DNA of 64,000 nt. It comes from Castanea sativa (Eukaryota; Streptophyta; Magnoliopsida; Fagales; Fagaceae). The stretch lies in NCBI RefSeq assembly GCF_040712315.1, contig NC_134013.1, positions 9,025,001 to 9,089,000 on the forward strand, in the 5' to 3' direction. Made by a program: the position numbers and the translations under genes. Below are positions 10,443 to 23,005 of the stretch, piece by piece. The notes beneath the pieces are model-generated. The model saw only the letters and a program-made list of their open reading frames with translations, did not search any database and was not told the origin of the DNA. The first letter of the stretch is position 1, and the number at the start of each line of letters is the position of its first letter.

Positions 10443-12379
10443 AAAAGCGTGGGTTTTTTTGGCCAACCCTAGTTTTGGAATGGATTATGTTATTTTGTTT
10501 TGTTTTGGCAAGACTCATTACTAGAGTTTTTTTTAAAAAGATATTTGTTTGCATTTTTAGACAAATTTTATTTTGTTGAGAATAAATATGTGATGTGCTA
10601 ATTGCTTTACAACATAGAAATATACATAACTTGCTTTTTAGCTACAATAAAATTTTCTTTTTTCCTTAAACTAGAATTATTTTAGTTTTATATCAAGAAA
10701 TTGATATGTTAATAGTTCTATCACCTCTGGTCTTAGCGTGATGCAATCTATTCACCTTGCAAAACTATATTGTAATTCAATAATCTAACACAGACCCAAT
10801 TGTGGCTAACTAGTTTCACATTATCTACTAAATACTAAACATTTCAAAGCAATTATAAGTTCTCATTGATTATTTTTTATGTTCTTTAAAATGAGGGGTA
10901 TAATAGTAATGTTATTATAAAATGATTCCATTTTCTTCATTCCAATGTCACTTCCAAACAGTGTTACTTAATTTCCATTCAATTCCATTCATTTATTTTA
11001 TAACATCCAAACAAGATTTTTAAATTCTATTCCATTCCTTTCCCTACTAAATCCATTCAATTCCATTCCATTCCTTTAATGATCATTTCATTCCATTCTA
11101 TTCCATTCCTTTATAAACTCCCAAGCGGAGCCTAATGACCAGCACTTCTTCACTTGATTTTTGAACAAACTTGCATGGCTTTAACACTTGAACTTGAAAT
11201 CTTGTTTCTTAAAGCATTAAACACATCCTAGATCTACCCAATTATAAGTAAAGTGTGTTTTGTCAAAAGATTAGCCAATTACATAAAATGTTGACATATG
11301 TTCCTAACATGAAACACATATGTCCTAACAATCTCTCCCTTTGGAAATCCGTGACAAAACCACAACAAACAAATGAACATATGAGAGAAGTCATAAATCA
11401 CTCAACTCATACTCACTTGTTGAATACAATAAAATCTATCCTAACACAAACTCTTGAAAAACTTTGCAAGAAGAGAGTTCATGGCAAGAAGACTTTGACA
11501 ACTTGTATTTCTTAAACACTTTAAACAAAACTGATCAAGGCATCTTAGTGTGAAATAGAAATAAAAGATTTCATGCAAGTATAAAAGAAGCATGTGCATA
11601 AAGAGAGAAAAGAAACAACACATGTAAAAGTAGGTGAATGAACTGTAATAACAATCTCAATGTATATATATCATCAACAAGTACAAGGTTTGCTATCACA
11701 AAGTGGTCACAAAACCTGATGGGACTGACGAGATATATCATCTTGGACGACTCTAGAGAATACCTTCGTCCATCCATCCAAAGCATAGAAGAAGGCAGGC
11801 AAGTCATTAATAAGAGGATTCAATACCTCAAACAGTTACAAGCCAGCTGTCAGATCGTTGGAGCCTCATCAATATGCACACTAATAAGCCCTGAGGCGTT
11901 ACAATGAAGAGCATTAAAACCTCAATCAAGGTCCCAACGCTAAAAACTAAAAAGTTATACATACACATTCCTTAGGAATACAGAAGGTACATAACTCATT
12001 TATACTTTTACACTTCTCATTTATTCTAAAAGGATTTCTAAGTACTAACTTAAGCATCGGAGACGTTGTGGCAAGCGCCACACCGGTGTCCACCTTAGAA
12101 AAGCTTTAGTTCCTTTTTGCAGGAGCAGTGACGAGGTCTAGGAATCATCAGGACGGATATACTTGACTGACAAATAGGTTTCATCAAGACCAAAGGTGCA
12201 AGAATAATGTATCTAAAATAAAAAGAAAAGAAAAAGATACATAAAGTCCTCACTACATCCCTAAAAAAATGTACACTCCCCCTAACAAAAATCTTCGAAG
12301 TACTAACTCTCCCCCTATGAGTATGACTACTTTCATATCCAAAACTACTCCCCTTTTTTGTCACGAGTGATAAAGGGTA

Positions 12380-13560
12380 AGTACATCAAGTAGACATCTC
12401 ATTATCACTGGATGAGCTAGCACCACATTAGCATCATCACTACCGGAACCATCATCACTCTCATTCTCTTAAGCCAATGAAGATGGAGAGGAAGCAACGA
12501 AACCACCCATGACAACCTATCGTTGTATGATACGACCAACACGGGTGTTTTCCTGACACAACTCATCACTGAAAGTGTCAAGGCGAGCATCCATGCTCAC
12601 AAGTTGTGCCATGATGTCCTCAAGAGTCACCCCACCCGTAGAAGAAGAAGGAGTGGAGGTGGATGGAGCGGTAGAAGCCGGAAGAATCGTTGTCTCGGGT
12701 CACCTTGATCGTAGCTGCGCCTCGCTCCGTTTAACGGTAGCAGCGTTTGTGGCACACATAACAGAGAAGTGGTCGAAAATGGGAAAGGAGACAGAAAAAT
12801 GGCGAAGAATCCTCGTCATAAATAAAGGAAAAATGAGCTTATCACGGGTCGTCGTATCCCTATAGACATCAATGAAGGATAAAATGAAATGAGGGGAGAA
12901 GTCTATAGTGAGATGCTCTAAGAGGGAAAGCAATAATCGAGCACGAGGCTCTGTAATGGAGTTATAATGAGATAAAGGATGCAAAACAAAAGTCATCACC
13001 ATGTTGATGAACCTCGGACTTTTAACAAAGGTCGAGCAAGGGGTGTACTGACGATCACCACAATCAAAAGGACGCTCACAAAAAGAAGACATGAGCTCGT
13101 CTTAAGACAATCACAGCCGAGGTAGTCAGGATGCGCTACCCTCGGGACGTGGAGCACCTCGGATACAATATTCGATGTGACCACAATGTGCGTAACTTGA
13201 ACACGAGTAACAAAAAGAGGTACTGAATAATCAAAACCATGCATATTGGAGTAGAAATCCTGTATGATCACGAATGACAAGTGACCGGGACGTCACACAG
13301 TGATCCCCAACCCCTACTGTGAATGACAATGGGTAGGTCAATATCAGAGAAATTCAACAAAATGATTCGGCGTTCCGAATAAATGTCTCGTCTAGAAAAG
13401 TTCTCCAAAAAGTCCTATCGGGCTTTATCATCACGAAACTGAATGTGAGAGGGGTAGAATCAGAAGAGGAAGCCCCGGAACGAATAGGGTTCCGAGACGA
13501 AGTAGATTTTCGTTTAGGTGCCATAGTGCAACTAACCGAGAGAGAGAGAGAGAGAGAGAG
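12380..13560 (-). pseudogene. Extra ORF of the retroelement (plant transposon-type protein)
   Basis: On the minus strand the reading starts MAPKRKSTSSRNPIRSGASS (ATG at about 13521) and continues in shifted frames: VIIQDFYSNMHGFDYSVP, then VSEVLHVPRVAHPDY, then MSSFCERPFDCGDRQYTPC and FINMVMTFVLHPLSHYNSIT (13092-12950), then ATVKRSEAQLRSR (12700). This is the pattern of the 'putative plant transposon protein' family found between gag/pol and the 3' LTR of many plant retroelements; its function is unknown. At least two frameshifts break it. It shares strand with gag. Confidence 0.6.
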
Positions 13561-13561
13561 A
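13538..13561. repeat. (GA)n microsatellite
   Basis: An uninterrupted GA dinucleotide tract lies just upstream of the extra ORF in its own orientation (a TC tract on the minus strand). Confidence 0.9.
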
Positions 13562-13599
13562 CGCAGAAAAGCACCAATCACAATCAATATATAATAATA

Positions 13600-14464
13600 T
13601 AAAGACTTGAAGGTAAGTATGCATGAAAATGCATGAGCATATGATATGCAATAGTAAAAAAATCATGGGCTCAACCTAATCCAAACCTACTAGCACACAA
13701 GTTTTCAACAAAGTAAACACACATCTAAAATTCATGAAGCATTGTTATAATGAAAATTTGATGCAATGCATGATGATTTAAAAACATTTAAACAAGACCC
13801 ATCCCAAAAATTTCACAAAAACTTCACTAATCTTGAAAAACCCAAAATTTTTCAAAAATCCCAAAAGTTAGGTCAAAAGATATGAAATGCATGATTAATG
13901 AGTGAGAAAGCATCATACCAGAGAAGAAAGAAGATCTTGAGACCGAAAAATGAGTGGGAATGAAGTTTGGAGAGAGTGCGAGAGGTTTTGGGAGGTGAAG
14001 AGACTATTTTTGTTGAGAGAGATCGGGGAGAAATGAACCTGGTATCGCGAGGATCTTATATATAGGAAACTCATAATTCTCGATGGATCGAGAGCTATAG
14101 AGAGTTTTCGAGAATTAAAACAGTGAGAAATAGCTATCAAGATAGCTATCGAGGAGTTGTCTAGAGATTTCCACAGCAAGGAAGCTCGATGGATCGAGGA
14201 GCTATCGAGCATCTATCGAGGAGACAGAAACTTTCTCGATGGATGGAGGAGTTATCAAGATTGCGATAAAAAGAAGCTGAAAAGCTCGATAGATAGCCTA
14301 GCTGTCGAGAGCTATCGAGATTGCTTAAAAATAGTTTTTCAAAGAAGAGAAAAACACGGACATGAATGCAATCAAACATGCTACTCAACCAATGATCCAA
14401 CCAACATTTTAAGCTCTCAAAATCATCTCTCAATCAAGAAAAATGTAAGCACATAGATCCAAAA

Positions 14465-14515
<51 letters not shown>

Positions 14516-15457
14516 TAAACAAGACTAACCAATTTTATATTTCAAAAACAAGTTAAGATAGTTTAGTGAGCACACATTAACACATGTAAACCTTGTGATG
14601 ACCAAATCACATTGTATTTGCACATGTATCAAGAGTAGCAAAGAATATTACGTGTTATGTGTGAAAAACATCGCAAGATTGCATGAGTGTCTACATATTA
14701 TGATGATTTGAAATATGAGTAAATCAATTTAACTCACACAAGATCATAACTACTTGATGGGGACTATTACCTTCGAGGTACATCCTATAACTCCCACATC
14801 TCCTAGAATATACGCTTGCAATCATATTTAAAAGCATTTTTATTTCTTTTGCTTTAATTTTCTTTGCATATTTTTATTCTATTAAGCATATCATGCATGG
14901 GCATATTGGAGAGAGAAAAGAAATACCCAATTATGTTAAGCTTTTTGATATTGCACATTTTCTATGCCGAAGTATATAGATGTCATTTCATGATTGGTGG
15001 GCAACAGTGGTGAGATGGTTATTTATGCCTTTCTCTTAGGATTTTCTAGTCCTTCCCGTCAAAAACAGTGATACGAGTGTTAAGTACAAGAGATAACTTA
15101 ATTGTACTCATCACAAACAAGAGCCACAAAGCTCACTTGCTTAGTTGTGCATAGAGATGCTCATCTAAGCTACAAGAGATACAAAGTTTAGAAAACTTTG
15201 TTTCATTGGTAATTCAAGGTACACAAGTACCAATGTACACAAACACACCGTTTTTGTATTATTCTGATTTTTCAATTTTTTTTATTTTTATGGAGGAAAA
15301 CAAAATAATAATAAAAACTGAAAACAAACAACAAAAACATGTTAAGCAAAACAATGCATAAAAACTAAACTGACTCAAAATAAGAAAGAACACACAAGTA
15401 ATGCAAAAACAAAAAACAAGAAGGGGAGAGGGAGAGAAAAAAAAGAAAAAAGTGACT
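13600..15457. other. Retroelement interior spacer with TCGA-rich short repeats
   Basis: There is no gene between the extra ORF and gag where pol would normally lie. At 14070-14330 the motif CTCGATGGATCGAG and variants (GAGCTATCGAG, TAGCTGTCGAG) recur about ten times and are largely self-complementary. The same words (CTATCTATCGAGC, AGCTGTCGAG) occur in both LTRs near 7575-7660 and 18165-18250. Confidence 0.6.
14464..14514. repeat. (AC)n microsatellite
   Basis: A nearly perfect AC tract of about 25 units with one T interruption, inside the retroelement interior. Confidence 0.95.
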
Positions 15458-17357
15458 AAATCACTTGGAGCCCTTTTCCTTCCACACCTTGGAATTACCT
15501 TTCCTTTTAGCGAATCTTTGAACCGACGGTAAGGGGGATGAATTGTAACCGTTCAAGTTTGAAAGGAATATGAGGGTCTTAAGGAGATCTCCTAGAGGAG
15601 TAAGAGAGGATGGAAACTGAGTCAGGTTTCCTGAGGAGACCATGCTATTGCTCTGTTAAGTGGCTTGCCACTTATAGCAATTAGGTCGAGTGTGTCCGGC
15701 TGCTCCATAGTGATGACAGAGATGCTGCTTCTTTTCTTTAGACTTTTGATCATTTCTCTTCTTAGCCTTAGGGTTTTTAGTTTCTTTCTTAGCAGGCTTA
15801 GAGGGTGCTCCTAAGATAGATTTACCCTTATCTATGTTCTCATTAGCTATCACATTTTCACATTATTGTTCTTAGATTCAACATTATTAGCAGGAGAAAC
15901 AAACATAGTAGTACTAGAAGAAGCAATATTAGGAGAAGAGAAGTCATACCCTAAACGGGTTCGATCGGAGACAGATTTTTGCATACAGAGCATCTCATCA
16001 AGCTTGGCACTTGAGGTCCTCTCCAACTGAGCTCTAACTTGGAATAGATCCGCCTCAAGCTTCTTGGTCTTTTCAGCCAAGAAATTGTTTTCAAATCACA
16101 GTGCTTCAATAATTTGATTGGCTTTATAAAACTTTGTGAAGAGTTGTTCTCATTCAAGTTCCACGTCACTGAGCTTCTTGGTAGCCAACCTATACAACTT
16201 CTCATACTTATCTGAGACCTTGTATAACTTTGCATAGGCAGTGTGGATGTCATCTTGTTCATTCATCTTTTCAAATTTTGACTCCACGAAGTCTTCTTCT
16301 TCATCCACATCTTCTATAATCCCTTCAGTACGATGGACAATAGCGATGAAGGCATTTAGGATTCTGTCATCCTCATTTTTGGAATCATCCTCAGGTTTGG
16401 TGTCGCTCAAGGTAGCAGCAAGCGCCTTGCTCTTCCCAATGGACTTGAGATAAGTAGGGCACTCTTGTTTCATGTGACCAAATCCTTGACATCCAAAACA
16501 CTTAGGTCCTGAGGGAATAGTGTACTGACCACCATCCCTAGTATCTTTCTTCCCTTTGTATTCGCTCTTAGACTGAGAAGAACTTGATTGCCTACGGTCC
16601 TTATCGAAGCCCTTTGCATTTGTATTCTTCATGAACTTCTTGAATTTCTTGGTGATTTAGGACTTCATTTTAGAATCTTCATCATCTAAAGACTCATCCG
16701 TGTCACTGTTCTTGGCCTTCAATGCCATGCTCTTGCCCTTACCCGACTTGCCAATCCTTGTCAAACCTAATTCATAGGTCTGCAGATTACCAACCAGCTT
16801 TGTCAATGGAATCTTGTCAATATCCTATGATTCCTCAATAGCGGTGATCTTGGCATGAAATTTCTTAGGTAAAGATCTGAGCACCTTTTTCACAATCTTA
16901 AGTTTAGGAATGGTTTCCCCAAGATTAAAAACTGAGTTCACTATGTCCTTGAGCTTGGCATAGAACTCATCAAATAACTTATCCTCCTCCATCTTGATTT
17001 ATTTGAAGCTAAAAATGAGCCTCTGAAGCTTCAAATTCTTGACAGCCTTGGTTCTCATAGGTTGTCTAGAGAATGGTCCATGCTTCCTTCGCAGTTTCAG
17101 TGGAGAATATCTTCTTGAACTCCTCATTTGTGACCGCATTAAATAAAGTATACAATGCCCTACTATTGAAGTTTGCCGCCTTAATCTTGGCACCATCCCA
17201 ATTGGCTGGTGCTTCCTTCGGCTTGGTCTAGCCTATCTCCATTGCTTGCCACACTTTCTCATCTAAAGATTGCAAGAAAGCTCTCATTCGTACTTTCTAA
17301 TATGCATAGTTAGTACCATCAAATAAAGAAGGTACAATAAGTGACTGTCATCTATCC
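15458..17357 (-). pseudogene. Copia-type gag polyprotein, degenerate
   Basis: Gag packages element RNA into virus-like particles. On the minus strand an ATG at 17357 opens MDR, then SLIVPSLFDGTNYAY and AFLQSLDEKVWQAMEIG, which is the Copia gag N-terminus (DUF4219/UBN2 type). A first zinc knuckle CFGCQGFGHMKQEC follows near 16508-16467, then a coiled-coil-like stretch (KLEADLFQVRAQLERTSSAK) and a second knuckle CHHYGAAGHTRPNC near 15712-15671. It ends VQRFAKRKGNSKVWKEKGSK at 15461. Stops and frameshifts interrupt it, for example in-frame stops where Trp is expected. The total length of about 630 codons fits the plant family. No protease or pol follows. Confidence 0.85.
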
Positions 17358-17418
17358 ATGACAAACAGGGGTCAATGGATCACATAACAAAAGTTAAACC
17401 CTAATCAGTGTGTGCCCA

Positions 17419-17429
17419 CTCTGATACCA
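17419..17429 (-). other. Primer-binding site (tRNA-iMet) of the Copia-like element
   Basis: On the minus strand this reads TGGTATCAGAG, complementary to the 3' end of plant initiator tRNA-Met. It lies two bases inside the 5' LTR and sets the transcription direction. Confidence 0.9.
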
Positions 17430-17431
17430 CT

Positions 17432-18447
17432 TGAGAGGCCAAGAATATATTGACCCCTTGTGATAAATTAACTAATTAATTAGTGAAGTTTATTAATAAA
17501 TCAAATTAACATGCAATGTATGTGGCAGCACAAACAAATCACCAACTAAAATAAAGTGCAGCCGAAAATAAAATTGACACGGTGATTTGTTTACGAATGG
17601 GGAAAACTTCCGAGGCAAAAACCCCAACAGGTGATATTAAGGTCAACACTCTCGAGAATTCACTATTATCAAAACAAGCGGTTACAAGGAAAGAAATCTC
17701 AGTTCCTTATACCAACCTATAGTTGAACCTTTACCCCAAATACTCAATTGGACTTATTCTGTAGTGACAATCTCTCCTTGTATTGCACGGCTCCTAATAC
17801 GTGACTAACCAATAGATGTGCAGATCCCAGTATGCGACATTATCACCAACTTGAGAAGGATATTGGCTGCAAAGTTTTTCAATTCATCACACGATGAAGA
17901 TCACAAAGTTGCTTGATCACAAAACCCTATGGTGTACAAACACAACAGCTTATCCAAGATGAACTGGGGCAAACTAGGTTTCCAGTCACACTTTTCTTCA
18001 CACTTGTGCAATTATGCTCTTTTGTGCTCTTGTGCAACTGTGCTACCCGTGACAGCCTTTAAAATAATCTTTATATATGTTTAGGGTTGTGAGAAAAGAA
18101 AGCCAAAACATACATTCACTAATTGGATGAAAATCAGATTTGAAAATCTGTTTTTCATAAACCTCGACAGATACCCTATCTGTTGAGCAGCTATCGAGCC
18201 TTGGGCTGAAACAGCTTTTTAAACCTCGATAGATACTAGCTGTCGAGATTTAATGACCAACACTTCTTCACTTGATTCTTGGACAAAGTTGTATGGTTTT
18301 AACACTTGAACTTAAAACCTTGTTTCTTGAAGCATTAAACAAATCCTGGATCTACCTAATACAAGTAAAGTATGTTTTGTCAAAGGAATAGCCAATTACA
18401 TCAAATGTTGACATATGTTCCTAACATGAATCACATATGTCCTAACA
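17432..18447 (-). repeat. 5' LTR of the Copia-like element, 1016 bp, intact
   Basis: It aligns along its whole length to 6841-7663 plus 11133-11330. In minus orientation it starts TGTTAGGACATATG and ends TTGGCCTCTCA. As the copy without the Harbinger insertion, it documents the empty target site. Confidence 0.88.
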
Positions 18448-21400
18448 AGTAAGATATCATATAGCTCTATCCTAACTTGGTTGATAAACAAAAAAATAAA
18501 CAAAAAAATTATATAATATTTATTTAATATATATTAAATATAGGTGGGTCTAGTTAGGCAAATTTACTAACACGCCAACCTCTAAAAACTAACCCAAATT
18601 GATAGGTTGGGTTGAATTGGATCAGTTTTGGCGAATCGATGACTTGTTTGCTCACCCATAGCCTCATATAGTAGAATAAATAAATGGTAAAGAGTTGAAA
18701 AAGAAAATTTAAGATTTGAGCTTCCTCTAATGCACTTGTGAATTTATGTTCTCTTATCCTTCCTAATTTGTTTGGTTACAAATCTCCGTCTTCTTTTTTC
18801 ATCATTTAATTTCTTAATTGATCTTCCTATCTTTTTTTCATTAGTTTTTCTTTTTCATTAATGGTAGGTGAAAAAATATTAATGTCAATAGGAGGTCTAG
18901 ATGAGAACCAATAACAACTTATTGCATAAACTTTATTATGAAATTGTTATGAAAATATTGTGTAAATATCACAATATTTTTTTCTACAAAAAAATAACAC
19001 TAATTAGTTGTAAGTTAAGGCTACAACTTTACTTAGTAAAATAAACATTACTACATATTTTGAAAATCTAGCAATTAAATTGTATGTGCTACATGCTCTT
19101 AATATACATGCCAAATTTTGTGTCAATTGGCAGGGGCGGCGAGACATTATTATCAGGGGGTTCAAATGAACCCCCTGACCCGAAATTTTATATATATATA
19201 TATATATATAATATTTTTAAAATATTATTTTGAACCCTTGCAATACAAATTACACCCCCTCACCATGAACCTGACCGCTTTATTTTTTAAAGCCCAACTT
19301 AAACTCCAAAAAAAAAAAAAAAAAAAAAAAGTCCAAAAGAAAATTTTGGTCTTTAATCTCAGAAATAAAAAGCCCATAAATCAAAATTTGAAAAATCATT
19401 AATAAAAAAAAGGGTCAAATAAAACCTAATAATTTCTAGCTGTCTAACCTCCAAAATCTCTCATTATCCTTCTTCACTCTCCAAACCCAAAGGAAAAAGG
19501 CTGCCTCTACATCACACACAAAATCTGTCGCTGCCTGATTGTCCCTAATATGCCGCTGCCTGGTCTGCCTTCTACCGCTGCTTGATCTGGTTTTTCAGCT
19601 CACACTTTCTCTCTTTCTTTCACTGTAAGAGTGTGTTTATAGTGTTTTGATATGCTATTTCACTAAATCTGTGTGAGTGCATCATCATATGTGTGTGTGG
19701 AGTTATCATTTGATTTTTTTTGTTGAGTTTTTGAATCTTGGACCCGTGTGTGTGGGAACTGTGGCGTTAGAGCATCTCCAATAGACTCTCTAAAGCCTAA
19801 TTTGGAGAGCAAACACACAAAAAAACACCTCCAACAGCCTCTTCATCTCCATTTTTAAAAAAAATTTGCTACAATAGCTCTCTTAACATGAAGAGTACTG
19901 TAGCAATCACTGTAGCATATCTAAAGAATATTTCCCCTTAAAATAATACCGGTTGAATAAATAAATAAAAAAGACTTTTTTCTCTTTCCTCCCTTTCTTT
20001 TTCTTCTTCACTCCCTCTCTCCCTTGCTTCTCTTTAGAAAAAAAACTCTCTTTTGCTTCTCATCAGAAAACAACGGTGAAGCACAAAATCGACGGAGCTC
20101 TCTCTCACAAAACGATCTGCCCAGATATTTTGAACCCTAAATCGTGGCTCAACCACCAGTGAGGAAGAACGGAAATCTGAGAACATCGGTCAACAATGAA
20201 AATCTGAGAATATCGGTCAACAATGGAAATCGGTACCCATAATTTGATTTCATGGTTTTTTTTGCATGATGTTTGAATTTATTGGCTTATGCTAGATTTG
20301 GTGGTTTTTCATGATTTGCTATTGCTAGTGTCTGGATTTAGTTTTAGGTTTATGGGTTTTTTCTATGTATCTCTGATTTGTGTTTTTCTTTTTCACTCTG
20401 TTTCTTGATCTCATCTATAGCTATTTAATCAATTTTATTTAGAGTCAATAAGCTAATCTGATTCCTTTTAGTTTCTTATTTTTTAATAAATTTTTTGGCC
20501 TCATCTCTATTTTTGCATGCCAACTGTTCAACTTAAGGCCTTCCCTCATACGGAGCTTAATCCCTTTCTTTCTTCCTTCCTTCTTCTTGTTCTTTTATTT
20601 TTTCAGCATTTTGATTCATGTGTTACAATAATATGAGAAGTTAGAAGCAAACTGATTTATATTGCCAAAAATGTCAGCTTTGATTTCAAGCAAACTTTTT
20701 ATTTGGTAATATAATCAAAATTGACATCTTAGTAGTTAGAATTGTCCCCCTACAATAATATAACAGTTAAATAATTGATGGGGTATGTGGAATCCACTTT
20801 ACAGAAATGGAATTATATGAATATGATTGAAATCTTTCTCTGAGGAAAATAGAGAAGGCAAGGGGATCTTGTGGGTTGGATTATACTATTCCTTACTTAT
20901 TTAGCAAGGAGAACAGTGGACTATAGACCTTTATTAGGGTGGATCAAGGAGATCATGGAAAGTAGATGTGGATCTATTGCTAAAAATAGAAAAATCTGTC
21001 TCTAAAAAAATAGAGGATATATAATTTTGGTTACAATTCATTATAAAGAAAGACACAAGATAGCAGGGGATTATAGAGAGTTAATAGAAAATAGTTTTGT
21101 TGATATATGTTCTGTTCTATGTCTTTATCATACTTTATGTTTCGGAACCTAAAAGATTGGAGATTGGATATAATTTTCAGTTGTAAGGGTGGTACAATAG
21201 ATTGCAAAGAGATGAAGTGGTGGCAGAGTGGAAGAAAGTAAAGGGGAAGATGTCTCTTCATGTTCATTGTCATATAAGTGGAGGTCATATGAGGGTGTTC
21301 TTCATCTTCTACAAAGAACTCCTTGTGGTAAAAACATTTATTTAGACCTAGGCCTAAAATATGGTGTTGATTTGTGATTTATCATTCATTCCTCTAGAGT

Positions 21401-22241
21401 TTGTTTCTTGTTTTGCTAGTTCAGCATTATAAAGAATCGCAACACCTTTTTTTTTTCACATCAAAGTTCTTGTGGCTTGTGCAGAACCCCCTACTGTTGA
21501 ACTTAGAAGCATATCTCACTTCTTAGTTATCCTTATAATTTGATTTCCTTTCTTTTCCTTTTTTGTTTGTAATGACCTTGAGTCTCCTTTTTTTTACTAT
21601 AATGGGTGTTTAAGGGCCAGAGGTACATGTAGAATGTTGGAAAAATTGTCTCAATTTTCAAATTGCTAATCGTGGTAATTCCACAGTGCAAGCATCCTTT
21701 ATAATCGTGGTAATTCCACATTGCTAATAAGAGGGTAATGAGTTACAATTGGAGGGTAATAAGGTAGCTTTTAGGGATGAAAAATGCTCATAATATTGCC
21801 TTTATTTTTGCATTTGTTGCTGCACTAGTTTTATCGGCTAAAGGCAGTCTTGACATTGTGAGAGACAGCGCCCTCAGCCTGTTTTATAGAGTGTGTTGGG
21901 CCAAACCCACGTGAATGGGTGAAGTCGTGTTATTGCCTCTCAAAATGGAGGTTCGACTAGTTATATTTTCCCCTTTAGATTAAGGGTTTTCAATGGAGTT
22001 GCCAGTTATTTAATTATTGAAAAAAATAAAAAAACCAAAATTGAAAAATTTCTCATTTTATTAATTTTCAATTGAATTTACATTGATCATAGGAAAATTA
22101 CATGGTTTTGGTCCTAGATACAATCTAAGATAAAATACATGGCTTTATTTCCTAGTTACAATCTAAAAATTGAAAATTACATGGATAAGCATTTGATCTA
22201 CTAACCCTTGATCTAAATTCGGGGGCTATGTTACAAGGTGG
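18448..22241. other. Spacer with transposon relics, no gene recognised
   Basis: At 19128-19190 there is TE-like text (GGCGGCGAGACATTATTATC, then a self-complementary GGGGGTTCAAATGAACCCCC). An (AT)n tract runs at about 19189-19210 and a poly-A at 19308-19330. At 19769-19920 the words GAGCATCTCCAATAGACTC and ACTGTAGCAATCACTGTAGC are typical of a widespread plant MITE type. At 20175-20235 AATCTGAGAACATCGGTCAA is duplicated. At 21668-21726 TCGTGGTAATTCCACA is duplicated. The open frames here are short and unconvincing. Confidence 0.45.
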
Positions 22242-22937
22242 TGTTAGGGTGTGCCCTTAAATCCTATTGTATGATGCTGTGTCTTTTATTATGTATGACA
22301 TTATGTATGATTTAATGTTGTGTTTAATAAAGTTGTTTTATTTTTATCTAAAAATAATTATAACATGAATATTGGGACATTATCATATAGTCCATGAGAT
22401 GTATAGTATGTGATTTATATGAAAAGTCATAGAAGATGTAAATCACAAGTTCTTTGTAAACTCAGAATTGTAGTTCGTAGTCGGTGATGAAATCGAGCAT
22501 TTCATCTGCGAAGATTATAACATATCAACTAAGATGATTTGTCTTGGTCATGGAAATGTAGATTTCTAGTTGATATGTTGATATGTTTTAAGAGTTAAAA
22601 CATATTGAACAGGACCGGTGTGAGATTTATTATTTACCTAAAGACTGTCAATTAAATAATAAACTCATGACTTATATTTGCATGAACTCTTAATTCTGAG
22701 AGAATAATGGACTTGATCATGAGGTGTTGGTTGCTTTGATATATCAAGAGTGAGATCTAGAGTAACGGTCAAAACCTCAGTATGTTGGGCAACCACATTT
22801 AGTGTTAATGGAACATATATTCTCAAGATGGAATTCATAATCTCTTAACGGAGATACAAAATATTCCCTTGAGATAAGTTTAATGAGATTGTTATTCAGA
22901 GAGTTAGGCCTAATCACTTTAGTAAGGAGTTACTAAA

Positions 22938-23005
<68 letters not shown>

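Larger units (their letters stand above)
7664..11132 (+). mobile_element. PIF/Harbinger DNA transposon, defective, 3469 bp
   Basis: Perfect 15 bp terminal inverted repeats are visible: GGCTCCGCTTGGGAG at 7664-7678 and its complement at 11118-11132. Subterminal regions are rich in GGAATGGAATGG and its complement. The undamaged LTR gives the empty site (GATTTAATGACC at about 18247), against GATTTA and TAATGACC beside the element, so the duplicated target is TA, or a 3 bp TTA/TAA site with one base lost. PIF/Harbinger elements usually duplicate TTA or TAA. The interior holds remnants of transposase and an accessory ORF. A (TG)n(TA)n tract lies at about 8689-8712. Confidence 0.85.
6841..11330 (-). 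repeat. 3' LTR, split by a PIF/Harbinger element
   Basis: LTR sequence is at 6841-7663 and resumes at 11133-11330. Together they total about 1019 bp after removing a 2 bp duplication, against 1016 bp for the intact LTR at 17432-18447. The left copy also has a 12 bp local duplication (GTCGAGCTAGTTGTCGAG) near 7641-7658 that is missing from the other LTR. Confidence 0.85.
6841..18447 (-). mobile_element. Copia-like LTR retrotransposon lacking pol, nested
   Basis: Direct repeats of about 1.02 kb bound the element: 17432-18447 is the 5' LTR and 6841-7663 plus 11133-11330 is the split 3' LTR. On the minus strand the LTR starts TGTTAGGACATATG and ends CA. Two bases after the 5' LTR lies TGGTATCAGAG (17419-17429), the standard tRNA-iMet primer-binding site. 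AAAGGGAGAGAT (11331-11342) is a polypurine tract next to the 3' LTR. Flanks AGTAG (6836-6840) and AGTAA (18448-18452) look like a 5 bp target duplication with one change. The interior encodes gag and an extra ORF but no protease, integrase or reverse transcriptase that I can see, so it would depend on a helper. Confidence 0.85.

Noticed and set aside
12523..12865. Plus-strand open frames at 12523-12708 and 12575-12865
   Set aside because: They overlap the minus-strand extra ORF of the retroelement, which has family-like sequence; the plus frames are shadows.
16241..16453. Plus-strand frame rich in Ser inside gag
   Set aside because: Antisense of the acidic gag stretch (GAA/GAT codons give TTC/ATC). 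No independent support.
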